A stretch of 64,000 nucleotides of DNA from Acanthaster planci (Eukaryota; Echinodermata; Asteroidea; Valvatida; Acanthasteridae), in contig NW_019091355.1 in NCBI RefSeq assembly GCF_001949145.1, positions 347,434 through 411,433 of the forward strand, read 5' to 3'. This document shows positions 50,401 through 62,631 of this stretch, one piece after another. The notes below the pieces were generated by a model. That model was not told the DNA's origin. It ran no database searches and worked only from the letters and a program-made list of their open reading frames with translations. Both the position numbers and the translations under genes were made by a program. Position 1 is the first letter of the stretch, and the number at the start of each line of letters is the position of its first letter.

Positions 50401-53400
50401 GAAATTCTCACCTAGGAAATATTTCAGGCAAAACAAGCTTCTATAATGCGAATGGTAAGTTGGCAATAGATACCTGGATACAATCATGCAGTGAGTAACC
50501 ACACCCATTTTTAATGGCTCCAATGCACACAAATTACAAGTACATGTACACTATGTACATTGTACAGTATAATCCCATGGCATGTGTACAGTCTATTAGC
50601 TTGACCCATGGAGCTGTTAAACCGTCTGCTCCATGTTTGACCCTACAAACTCATTGGTAAAGTGACAAGAGCCAAGATTGTATTATACGTCAAACACACC
50701 TTATAAATCACCTAAACCCTCTCCAACATACATGGATAAATCATTGAAGTCCTGGCCAGTCAACCAACTTAAAATAATGAGGCTTGTTTTGGCCAGATAC
50801 ATGCACATGAATTTTTTCATGAGTTTACATTTGGGTGAAGACTGAGATATATGCGCATCAACAGGGACCTGTATGTTCACAGGAATCTATGTAATTCTGA
50901 ATCACAACTAAAATCATTAGAGTTGTATTTTTCAGGTGGAACAATGGAGAGGTACACACTATATGTCTGCCTTCATGAATACTCCAGGCAGACATGTACA
51001 AATGTACATCTACACTGTCAGATTTTCTAACAATGTTCATGTGCTGTTAGTGTAAGATGAAATGAAAATAATATGGCTTTAGTTGAGACAAGTTTCGTTA
51101 TCACATGACTGGGTCTGGGACAATGTACGATACAGTACAAATAAAGATAATGGAAAAACAACATTTCACTGTTTAAATAGGGCAAAGTTTCTTCCCAAAA
51201 ATATTTCTTGCACACAACAGAACATTCATGACAGTGAACTTATCACGTTTCATTTTAAAAAGGCCTTTATTGACATTGCTTTAAACTAACAATGTCCCAA
51301 GAGGGTGTGACTTGGCATACTTTGTTGCCAGGCAAGCATAATATGCCCCAAGCATGACTGACTCTCCTCTGACATTGAAATAAAAGTAGTTTCTGCAATA
51401 CAACAGGTGTGAAGCACCACACAGATAATGATCAGTAAACTGTACAAGTTTAACAAGTTATGGAATGGGGTAAAAGACACTCCATTCCAACATCAAGGTA
51501 ACACATGAAAGCTTGAACAGGTTGCTATGATTTGGATACAAGTTAACCAGTGACTGGTCAGTTAAATTTGGACTAGTCAAGATATCAACTTGTCACTTAT
51601 TTCAAAGTTCAAAGAGCCTTGAAAATCTTGGTTAAAGCACGCAGTAAGAATACTGCTTTCTTTTTCTCTATAGTTTTCAAATGATTACTTCTTAATTCAT
51701 TTTTCATTTCAGTATTTGGTCAACATTTCCAACTGAAACAAAATAATTTCAACAAGAAATGCATGGACATGAAATGACAATGTATCAAATGCAATGTGCA
51801 TAAATATTGACAACTGTCACAAAAAAGTCAAATTCGTAAAGGAAAATACATGTACATGTATTAAGTATTTGGGAAGCAATTAATTAAATAAAATGAATAG
51901 AAATACAAACATGCTGGTGAGCACAGAAACCATATAACATGCACACATTATAATCAAATTTTCTTAATTTCAGAAGGTTTACGATTTGAACAGAAGAGAC
52001 TTGGGATTATAATTTGTTCCCTACATGTGCCTGCATGTTTTTGTACTGTGACAACATAATATTTATGTAATAAACAACATGCATACATGTACTGTATGTT
52101 CTTGTACATGTGCAGACTTTTGGGGAGGGAAGGGGGGAAATCACAATGCCACACAACAAAACACAGAATATACATGTACAGTACCGGTATGTATACCAAG
52201 CTGAACTCTCTGGTGACATGCCTCACGTCTGAAGTACAGAAACTGAAACTATGCGCTACTGACTTTGGTGACACTGAATGTTAACTTGGGGAAGAAGGCT
52301 AAAGGTCAAATAACTCTCAGCAGGCAGCCAAGTTCACAAACTCAACAAATTCCAACAAGTTTTAAAAAGGAGATTAGTTCCAAAGATTGTATGTGTAGCT
52401 CTCCAGTAAGTTCAACATTTCATGATAGGGTAAAGACAAATTGACAATACAAGTACCTTCATAGATGTAAATTTTCATCTTCAGTTGATAAAGAGCAACA
52501 ATATTACACTTAAAAGGGGCGCAGGTGTTCCTGTGTTTACATCTTCATGTATCAGTTCAATGTTATTTACTTGATATGATTTATGAGACACCAACATCCA
52601 CAAACACTGTACCAGCAGTACATGAGATGCAAAAACTGACTGTCACATACAAGTAGACCTTTGCTTTAGCCTGTATCCTTCTACATGTAACTTGTCTTGT
52701 AAGCTTTCCTGTTTGGGAAATGCTGAGAAGGCTCAGGTGGTTTTGTCCACAGTGGCTCATTTCATTATTTCCAGACAGATGCAGCATCACACTTGTGCTA
52801 TTGGGAGAGCTGCACAACTGTGTCATTGTAATCTGGCTGAAAAATAGTGATTAATGACACCCCGGTCTTTGCAGCAAAGAAGTCAAGACAGTGTTAGGCA
52901 AACATCTCCCAGACTGGTGTAGTGTTACACACACTGGGACTTGTTTCTGATTTGTCAAATGCACAATATTTCAGAACAGCCAGCAAAGAATAAGTAGTTT
53001 TTCTTAGGGGGAGGGGGAGGTGGTTGAGGATGGACCCTTGGTGGTACTGTTCATTAAAGAAACCATGTACCCACATGTGTGCATTCTCCACATCCGACTT
53101 CCATGTACATTGTAACAATGCAATCTGGGGCGAAAGGAGAAAGATTAAGATGAGGGTGCATCATGGATAGTCAAACCTGGTGGAGCATGTGGTTACTCAC
53201 GATTTATGGCATGTGGTTACATAAGATTCACGCAAGCTTTCCTGCTTTGTGTACATGAGAACCTACAGTGTATATGTGCACATATGCCACTGCGATAAAT
53301 TTCTGTACAGAAATTTAACACTACATGTATATTAAATTATCATCAGTCTGCTTGAAATGATTTCTCCTTGGGGTGGTGTACAATGTAGGTGCTGATCCAG

Positions 53401-54396
53401 CAGATACCTTATTTTTAAAAATATTGACAATACAGCAAACTCGACGGACCTTTCAGCTGTATAATGGCCTTGTGTGAGGTTGTACGTAAAGTCAGTGTCA
53501 AACATTCATATTGGTGAAGTGAACCTGAAGCTCAACGCTCACACTAAGCCATGAAAGTCACCATGGAGTGACCTTGAAAGGTACATCATGTTGGAATTGA
53601 AAAACTTGACAGTTGTACTTCCAAGTAGGTCTACTGTGAGTTGTCCAGAAAATGCCTCATTTTTAGCTGGCTCAGTTGAATTATATTTAAATGTTAAGTG
53701 ATTAATTTGCTTCATGAATGTTTGCTCCATTCAATTGGTGAGTGTTACATTGTTAACTTGATACTTTGATACGAACAGATATAGGTCTAATTTTACAAAA
53801 GGCCTTTTTGGTAGAAACGTTTTTCCAGCTATATTTACCAATCTCTCCATTCCAGACTAAGGCACTGAATATTTCCTGTGGTTACTATGCTCTGCCTATG
53901 CATTTAGTCATTACAGCATCACATATATGTACACCAAATTAAAATAAACAACAAAAATTGGAACTTCATCTAAATCGACGCTGATACTCAGCAACATCCA
54001 CTTCTGGATATAAATGCCGAGGTTCAGACTCAACCAAGCATGCCATGTGTCAACAGAACTCAGAAGCAAACATGACAGAAACCATTTTATTTCTGAAATT
54101 CACATTTATGAGCACAACTGTACCATATATATACCTATCTAGCTACAAGGTTATAAGCTCTTGCAAGCTCTGGGTCTGATGTTTCTCGTGTCGTGCAGTT
54201 TTGGATAAACATGGCTAGCTGGCTAGTGTACATGGTGTAACATTAGTCAAAATGATCAAGGTCACAAGGCAATTGAGGTGCATCCCTATTCTCATGCACA
54301 TTTTTATTTACAAATTAATGATGCAAACCTAGGGTCTAGGCTTCAAAACTTACCAAAGTACACTGGTTTCGTACATCCAGCACAGGGATTAGCCAT
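47437..54396 (-). CDS. Single-LIM-domain cysteine-rich protein (CRIP-like)
   Basis: Four tiny exons join in phase: 54354-54396, 49501-49595, 48857-48911 and 47437-47486, giving only 80 residues. All donors read GTAAG. The ATG at 54396 is in good context (attATGG). The protein is one LIM domain with every zinc ligand present: Cys5-x2-Cys8-x17-His26-x2-Cys29-x2-Cys32-x2-Cys35-x17-Cys53-x2-Cys56. FGPKG follows, then a short tail ending NSYVTK. Lead and tail (KPVYFAERL, LTPGK, CYGRNFGPKG) match the CRIP/CSRP group. Vertebrate CRIP1 is also a single-LIM protein of about 77 residues, but its last ligand pair is spaced x3 rather than x2. Such proteins act as zinc-dependent protein-binding modules; partners cannot be read from the sequence. 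Intron 1 is about 4.8 kb. The gene lies head-to-head with ZDHHC6. Confidence 0.9.
48970..49165. repeat. 98-bp tandem duplication in LIM-gene intron 2
   Basis: Copies at 48970-49067 and 49068-49165 both begin aggggaggctacaggcatga and differ at only a few positions. They are flanked and joined by TACATGTA runs. High identity suggests a recent duplication. Confidence 0.85.
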
Positions 54397-56108
54397 AATT
54401 TACAGGCTCAAGAGTAGCTCTCACGAACACAAAATCCAAAGGTCTTCGTATAACCGCAATGTTTACAACCACTGCGCCAGCTAAACACTTCTTCCACTTG
54501 TCCTTGCATGCAAACCGCGTAGCGCGCGTAATTAAAGGCATGGACAGAGACAACCACCTTGTGATTTATTTCCATACAATTTCCACTGTAGACGTCTGGA
54601 GTCCGGAACATCCATATTCATGACGAATCGAAATTGCACATAAAGAGGGCGCTATTACTTATGCCATAACCCGAATTTGGATAGTTTGTCATTTTGTAAT
54701 AGCACATTTCAGTCGGTAGAATTTGGAGGAAAATCATTAATAAAGAACATGGAATTTATTCTTTTTTTGTATTTGGGGGATAATCATTTTTTAATGAAAC
54801 AGTTTTTGCATATTGAAGATATACCTCAAGCTATACATATACTTGGCAATAAATGACTTCAGACAAGGGAAAAAAGAACTTTTAACCAATACATTCAGGA
54901 CAAGCTGGGAATACAGTTCACCATAAAGACTGGATGTGAAGTTTATCTTTGCCTGTTCTAATGAACAAAAAACAAACGAACATACATACATTAAACTCAC
55001 ATGTGGGAAACAAAATAAAACCCTAAAGCAAACTAAATAAACACAATACATGCATTGTACACACACCGACACACCAAAAAAAAAACCAAACAAATGTGGC
55101 GCTCCACAGTACAAACTAAAAAGGAAAGGGGGAAAAAACAGGATCGTCTCCGTGCTGGGTTTCGCCATGGTTTTATTTTTGTAAACTTGTAAACGCTCCA
55201 CATCCCCTCCCTTTGCGTACTGCTTTTGCGAATGCCCTTGATAATGTTACGTTTCGAGACAGCTGGTTTCTTTTCTTGCAGGTACGTACGTTTACACGAA
55301 AGAAAATAGAGGGCGCTATTTACGGACTCCACTGTGAGAGAAAACTAATTAACGGTGAGGTTTCACTTCTGCCCCTCCAAAGAACTGCTGAGGCATTTGC
55401 TCCAAGCGTTATCACCGGGACAAGAAGTAAGGGTTTCATGTAGGTCTTTTCAGGAAAGAAGACATTTCAGTTCAGATTTGCTTGTGTGATGGGAAATATT
55501 CTGTTCAACTTGAAATTAGAACGGGTCCCACCTTGAACTTGACATGCTAAGTCAAATGGCAGATTGAGTGGCAATGATGCATTAGTTAGTAACCAGTCTC
55601 TTCCTACCTCCAGAGCAACGTTGTTGTATAACGGTCTTAGTAGGCGTGGCCCACTACCACGACATATACATACATGTACATGACGTATGCCCTAAGCATG
55701 ACTATGAATAATGGAAGTAGCCACACGGCTTATTCCATAGAAATACATTTCAACTATCTCATAGGTGTAGCCTACATCATTACATGATGTATGTAAGACA
55801 TGTTAAAAAATAAGAGGCACACCAGCTTCTTTCTGAAAAATGATAGGCCCGAACGCGAACTTTAAGGCCTAATTTTCAATCTTTTCCTACAGTCTTAACC
55901 AGTTGAGTGAACTGATTGATTATACACTAGGCCTAACATGATTAATTTATTTTAGAAAGTAGATTTTGGTTTTATTTTGTTGTGTACACAGACAGAGCTG
56001 ACTCCAAGGTTTCTACATACCAGCTAATGCCATGAAGTAGCCAGTGCCAATTTGTTTTGGACTAAACTCTACTCACAACAGTGAGACTGATTCCCATTTT
56101 ACTAAATC
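54397..56108. promoter_or_regulatory. Shared upstream region of LIM gene and ZDHHC6
   Basis: The two divergent start codons are 1.7 kb apart, so 5' UTRs and promoters of both genes should lie here. Two AGAGGGCGCTATT words occur, at 54644 and 55308, similar to the CTCF core. An A/C-rich run lies near 55075-55085. I cannot place a transcription start. The ZDHHC6 5' UTR may have a splice acceptor near 56083 (ctcacaacag). Confidence 0.35.
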
Positions 56109-59100
56109 ATGTGTTTTGGACCGTTACGACGCCTCTGTCACTGGGGGCCATATATCACGCTTTTCTTGGTGTTCTACATCACGGGAATGGCGATCCTATG
56201 TGACCTGTTCTACTGGCCGCCACATACAGGGAGTATATTCAGCATTGTACACTTCGGGGTGTTGTCTTCCTGGATTTTCTTCATTTTGTACAATTACTTC
56301 CATGCTGTTTTCTATGGACCCGGTTTTGTTCCTCTTGGATGGAAACCAGTAAGTGTACAGTTATGAACCATAATCTTTATCTCACAGTTTTTGCGATGGA
56401 TGTTGAGGGTTGGGCTAACGTATATCTAAATGCTCACTGAAATGGTATAGTTTCAGTGTTATTTACATAACAGACATTCAATAAGTTTTTAGTCAATTTC
56501 TTCTTCCGAAGGAGAAGCCAGAAGATGAGAAATATCTCCAATACTGCCACGTCTGTAAGGGATACAAAGCACCAAGGTCCCATCATTGTAAATACTGCAA
56601 GAGGTAAACAAATAATGTATGCCCCTATATCCCAAATTATTGTATAGCTGTCCATTAACAAAGGATCGCTAAATTGGTTGAGAAGTGAAGCTGTGTTTCA
56701 ATGGTTTCCACTTGGTTTAATGTGTTTTTCAAAATGACTGTGGTCTTCCATCAATTTTTTGTGTGTAGGTGCGTGATGAAAATGGACCACCACTGTCCTT
56801 GGATAAACACCTGTTGTGGTCATCGTAACCATGCCCACTTCACTTACTTCCTCATCTTTGCTCCACTCGGTTGTTTCCATGGTGCTGTGGTCATTTCTCT
56901 TACTATTTACACTGAAATTTTTAAGGTAAAGATGATTTTTTGTGGACTTATCTTTGCAAATTGGTTAACTTTCAATTAATGTTTACAACCAATTTTGCAA
57001 ACTACACTTTTTTGAATGAAATGTGAACAAGGAAGTATTTTGCCTGACATATGCAGGTGAATTGTGGGAAAATATCACTATTGGCTGTTTCAGTTTTTAC
57101 TGAATTCTACTTTTTTCCAAGTGCAAAAGTAACAGATTTTAACAGATTTGTGAGTATTCCGATTAACTTCATTGATGTATTCTGTCATGTCTTGATACTT
57201 ATTCAACAGCAATTGTACAGTCCAAAGCAGTACCGTAAACCCAGCAATACCCCCTTAGGTCTGGAGTATGGCTTACCTCAGCTTCTAATGTCTTTCATCG
57301 CAGTGGGCCTTGCCCTGGGTGTGGCTCTCGCCGTCTCATTTTTATTTTTCACTCAGGTCAGTTGGTTTTTAGTTGATTTCTGAAGCCGCAAGCTGGTCAA
57401 TTTCTTTTGTTGAGCTTATTTTCTTGTTATTTTACACACAATACATGCATTTGCCAGAAGGTCTACTCTACACTCACTACACGCATCACTGATCAGGACA
57501 GTGAATATGAGCAAAACTTGATGAACCTTGTAGAAAGTTCTTTATCGCAAGTAAAACTACTGTGTCCAATATATGCCTTTTGTGATAGCCTAATTGGTTT
57601 GGAGGCTTCACCATTCTTTTCTTTATTCCCTGAACAGATTCGTTCGATTCTGAAGAATGAGAGTGGGATAGAGAATTGGATTGTAGCAAAAGTGAGTATT
57701 GTGAACTTAGCATTATTTCTGCTAGTTTAAACTGTTTCCAACTTAACCCTTTCAGGATATCTCTGCAAATGCAATAGGAGTGGACTATTGAGCCGTTACC
57801 AACTGTAAATGTATTGACACATACATTGACAATGGTAGTCCAACCCTAAAATCATAAGCCTACATGGTAAATCAGAAATCAAAGAAATGAAATCTTTCTC
57901 TTATAATGGCTTTGTAAATAAATCTTTTACATGTAACTCCAGTGAACATAAACCAGGTAACAGTGGTGTTCCCCTGATGGAAATACCTTTTTTTAATTAT
58001 GTAAAATAGTAAAATTAAGATACAATACTTAAATACAGAATGCATGTCAAGTTGAAACCACAATACCGCAAGGATTTCATCTCAAGGTTTTGTTGTTTTA
58101 ATAACTGAAAGGCACAATACCGCCATCGAAACCTTGAGGAGGAGTTTGTGTATCCATACAACCTGGGACGTAAGAGAAATCTACAGCAGGTGTTTACATG
58201 GCAGGGTCAGCCACAAGGAGATGGCATCACTTGGCCTGTCATAGATGGGTGTACCCAGTACACACTTACAGTGAGTAGAATATTTTGGTTACTGCTGGAA
58301 CTAATGCAATCCAGGTGAACCCCTTCAAGGTATTTTTTAAAGTCCATCAGTATACTCCACTGTTTCTCCAACTTGAAACTCCTAGAAGATTTCAAGTTCA
58401 TGTTTGAAGAAAGTACAAGTGGTTTCCTACACCATAGTGAATTCTGAAGCTCTTAAGTGGGAGATAAAATATCTGGGGTCTATCCTTTATGGACTTGGTA
58501 TTTCAAGGCCATCAGTAACAACTAAGGGTCAGCGCAGTATGCTTGGACACAATTTGGTTTTCTTTTTCCTAGATGGAGCAGATTATGCAGAAGCAACTGA
58601 AGAAGGAACGAATGGTGAGTGCGATACACGGCCTCATCACAAATCTTCACCTAAAACCTTAGGTCGACTAGACCTTGCAAATCAATGCAAATTCTCCACT
58701 ATGGACTCTACACCACCAGTGGCTGCAGCTGTTGTTAGTTCGTCCATCAGGCAAGACCTAGACATAGCCCTAGGCAACATGCGGCTGGAAGCTGCTCAGG
58801 GGAACCTAGTTAGGTCTTTGTTGACTAGATTTACCTATGAACTGCTGTTCCGACACTCAGGAATGAGTTCACATTTTAGTTGGTGTAAATTTCAGATTGA
58901 GTACATTGCCACTGAGGACTACGAAGGATCATGGTTTCCAATCTCCAAAGGGTGTCGCACTTGCATCTGCATTCCTCTCACAGACGAGTCACGCATCGAG
59001 ATTGATGAAGGGGACATCATCATGGTTAGCAGGTGGAAGAAGTAAGTCTGTTAACCTTGCGATTGCATTGTAATTATTTCAAGCCACATGTAGGGTGACA

Positions 59101-59296
59101 GCATGGCCCACCGACATGACAGATTCTTTTTAATGTGATTGGGCATTTCTGTTACAGGTACTGGCTGTATGGTGAAGTCATACAGGACGACGATGAAGAC
59201 CCAGCACCAAGAATCCGTGGCTGGTTTCCTAGGCAGTGTGCCAAACAAAACACTGGGCAAGTTGACTCAGATGGTGAAAGCAAAAAGGTCAACTAA
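56109..59296 (+). CDS. zdhhc6: Palmitoyltransferase ZDHHC6
   Basis: This is an ER membrane S-acyltransferase that palmitoylates proteins such as calnexin and the IP3 receptor in mammals. Nine exons join in phase to 391 residues: 56109-56348, 56512-56603, 56769-56925, 57210-57356, 57638-57691, 58112-58270, 58573-58614, 58896-59041, 59158-59296. Order: RLCHWGP and two N-terminal helices with FYGPGFVPLGWKP, the cysteine-rich zinc-binding domain, catalytic Asp-His-His-Cys at 117-120 (MKMDHHCPWIN), two more helices, then the SH3-like domain special to ZDHHC6 (EDYEGSWFPISKG, KYWLYGE, RIRGWFP). It ends KKVN, a KKxx ER-retrieval signal; the human protein also ends in KKxx. The ATG is favoured because an in-frame TAA lies two codons upstream. 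The SH3 cysteines differ from human (see findings). The human length is 413. Confidence 0.95.
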
Positions 59297-62200
59297 TGCC
59301 TCTTCGTGATCAGAGACCTCTGAAGAGTGGATTACATGGAGACAAGTCCAACCATCGGATCAGAATTTGATCAGATTAAGGATTGTTGATCAAGCTTGGA
59401 ATGATCTTACACCCACACTTCAACTCACCAAATTCAGGTGCAAATGTAAGGCTGTCAAATGGGGGGGGGGGAAGAAATCACATTTTTGAGCAGCTTCTCT
59501 GAAAATATGAAGTGACCCATACATATCAAGTGAAAAATACTTTAAAAACTTAAAGGCCTTCCCCCCCATCCATGAGATTTTTGGGAGCGTACCATTTCCT
59601 TGGCACCAGTCATTTGGAGGCACAAAAAGACTAAAACCAACAAAATGGTACATAGTTTATTTTTCAAATGAAGGTTGGGCACCAAGTTGCTCATGAACAT
59701 GGGGGGGTTCAAGGCCCTTACATTTAAAGTACTTTTCTAAATTCTCGTGGATCGCTCCACATTTTGAGAGGGGCCACTTGAAAAATGTATTTTAATATCC
59801 TACATTAAGACAAAAATGTTTGAATACTACAGGTGGTTTAAATTTAAGACAGGACTGGTTTAGTCTGGATTTCATTTTTTCCCTTAGACTTGACTGTAAG
59901 TGCTTTTTTTTTTTTTTTTTGAGCCTCAGTGCCCATGACAAGACAAAACTTGTCAAGAGAAAGCATTTTTGCCCCGTACTCTCAACTCCCAATGGTGTTA
60001 AAAGTTTAACATATTGAAACTGAGTGATTAGGGGATGTTAGATTTAATCGTAAGGTGTTGGCTATTGCTTTAAACTTTTATAAGGTTATTTAAAGACGTA
60101 ACTTATTCTTCAGCAGTCCAGAGTAGTTTCCAGAGATTCCAAAATTCAAGACACATTGTAAGAGTAGTAGTATGTTTATCAGAAAATGATAAATCTGTAC
60201 AAATTTACAGCAATACAAAGCGAAATAGGCATGTAAATAGTTGTAAGGTATTTCAATTATTCAGTGGAAGATTTTGAGGTTTGAGATTTCTTACGGATTT
60301 AGAGAGACTGATGCTGTCAAAATGACTGCCTATTTGTGAGTAACTTTCAAATGATTGCTGTGTTACCATTTTCCAGAGCCCAAGGGGAAGGAAAACCAAT
60401 CAAGGTCATGTATTAAATTGCAGAGATGAATGAAGCCTTGAGAATATTCTGGAATAATATGAATTATTTTCAGTACTTCAAGTCTTGTGTCTTTTATTTT
60501 CTGATCTTTTGGAGTTTGAAAAGTCCCCAATCAAAGAAAGTGATAATTTTGGGCGTTTATCTTGAAAATCTGTCATTAAAATAAGGTTCCTGGATCTAAA
60601 GCATTTTTGACTACTTTGAATTACCACTTATACTAACTCAGATATCACAATTAGGAGCTAGTACTGTTGGGGTATCACACCTGTACATAAACTGTGTATG
60701 TGGGTTGAATGTCTCTAGCCAGTACATAGATGAAGTGGGTTTACAACTTTTCAAATGTATACATGCCTCATAACTGGGTGACAAGGTATGAATGTGACAT
60801 CACTGACTCTAGTACAGGGACATGTATTGGCAGCCTCTCATGCAAGTCTATTATGTACATTACAACAGCAAAACTATTGACTCTTAAGCATGGTATCCTC
60901 AGATCTGCAAAACTAATATGGTCTGTAAATATGACCAATCAAACCTAATTTCAGTTTTAAAATTGAGCGCATTGCTCAGGTTGAGCTTAAGGTCACCAAA
61001 TGTTCAAACAAGGCCTCTTGTGAAACATCTTTTTCATATTTGCAAGCAAAGTGTATGGTGTGTTTTGGAAACTGGCACATAAAAAGATTTTCAAGTTGTA
61101 ATTTTCTCTGATCACAAAAACAACACAAGCAGGTTTGGATGACTTCCTCAAATAGTGAGCAAGAGAAGGCCTCCGGTGAACTGCTTCATATTACAAGGGT
61201 CTTCCAAGTGCTTGAAAAAAAATGACAAACTTGTTCATAGAAAAAATAAATTATGCTCTCTGAAAAGAAATTGAAATCAATATAAAATTATTAACATATC
61301 ACACATTTACCATGTAAATTCTCTGAAGGTTTCATTCACTTTAAATTTACACTTATTGCAAGGATAGAGCACACTAATTCCTTTGGAGATCACAACAAAG
61401 ATATAACTATTGTTGACTGGCAAAGCAGTTAAAATAACCAATCAAAGAAGAAAAGGAAAATGGATAGATGCAGGACATCCTGGAAGAGGTAATGACCACA
61501 TCAGCTGAGGAACACAAGTAGATGTGAGATTATCATTGGACTGCAGGTTCAATTACAGTTTCCCCACTGAATGCTGATCCAGGTAGATCCTAGAAATGAT
61601 CTCTTCACCTTGTCCTTGACCTTAATTGCTGTTCTTGCAGGTAAATACTGCATCAAAAAAGTAGTCTCCAACCGTCAAAACTAAAACAACTAAAATGCTA
61701 CAATGTGCATTTACCTTCTTTTTTGGGGGGAATTCATTACTTTCTTTCTACAGTTTCAACTGCGAGTACAATGATAACCTCGGCTGAAACCTTTGATGTC
61801 AAAAGTTTCTATCGTTACATGAATGCGTGCGTGGATTGCAGTGCACAGACCAAACACCACAGTTTTGTGGTGGCTGCCTCCATGCAGCAGTGCAGACCAT
61901 CAATGGGTACTGGGACCTTTGCTGTTCTTTCCAGTACAAGCACTTTTTAATCTTGGGAAGGTCACTGAGTAAAAGTATAGTGATACAAAGCTGCTGCATG
62001 TTCATGTATTCTCTTTGAAAAGATTTCTGATTAGGTAGCGTGTATGTACAGCTAGCAGCATCAATCAACGGTCTGAAAGATCCTGAAGCTTAACAACTGT
62101 CGCAAAAGCCAAAGTTTACCGTCTGTTTTCCTCTTGACAGGTAACCTCAGTCATATGTTTCGCTGAATGACACCTTTTAGAAGAAATCAATAAAAAAAAT

Positions 62201-62631
62201 TCTTTAAATTCGACTGCAGGCACTGAATCACTGATCAACAGTGAAATTCAAACATGACTTGTGAAAACAAGCATAAAAATCAGCCAACGACATACAACCA
62301 ACAAGTAAAAATCCTAGAATCCTCCAGATGCTGGACATTCAAAGATGGCAGAGGTTGGGGAAGAGCTTTAATCATGATGGTGTTTGTTACTCTCCCACAG
62401 CTTTCAAACAAGGTTTACTTCCAAGACAAGTGGGCAAGATGGTTTGGCTACCATTTTCCCAGGGACACATCAGCTAAAGTCACAAGTAACCCATATATTC
62501 TCCCAATCCAGCAGTATTATGCCCAGGACGGCAACATAACATGTATTTGGTTACAAGAGGTTACAAAAATAATATGCCATTCTACTTTTGTAGTTGAGAT
62601 GCTGATCGAGGATTACTGTCAGTACAACTTC
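59297..62631. other. ZDHHC6 / RS-gene convergent spacer
   Basis: There is no supported coding exon. The ZDHHC6 3' UTR must start here; AATAAA at 61245-61250 is one candidate end. A G run lies at 59461-59470 and a T run near 59907-59920. Frames at 61705-61950 and 62254-62682 are open but unlike any family I know. Part of the last 1 kb could be 3' UTR or a terminal exon of the minus-strand RS gene. Confidence 0.45.

Noticed and set aside
58404-58895. Read-through frame around ZDHHC6 exons 7 and 8
   Set aside because: Only 58573-58614 and 58896-59041 match ZDHHC6; the rest of the frame is intron that stays open by chance, and the 42-bp exon is in another phase.
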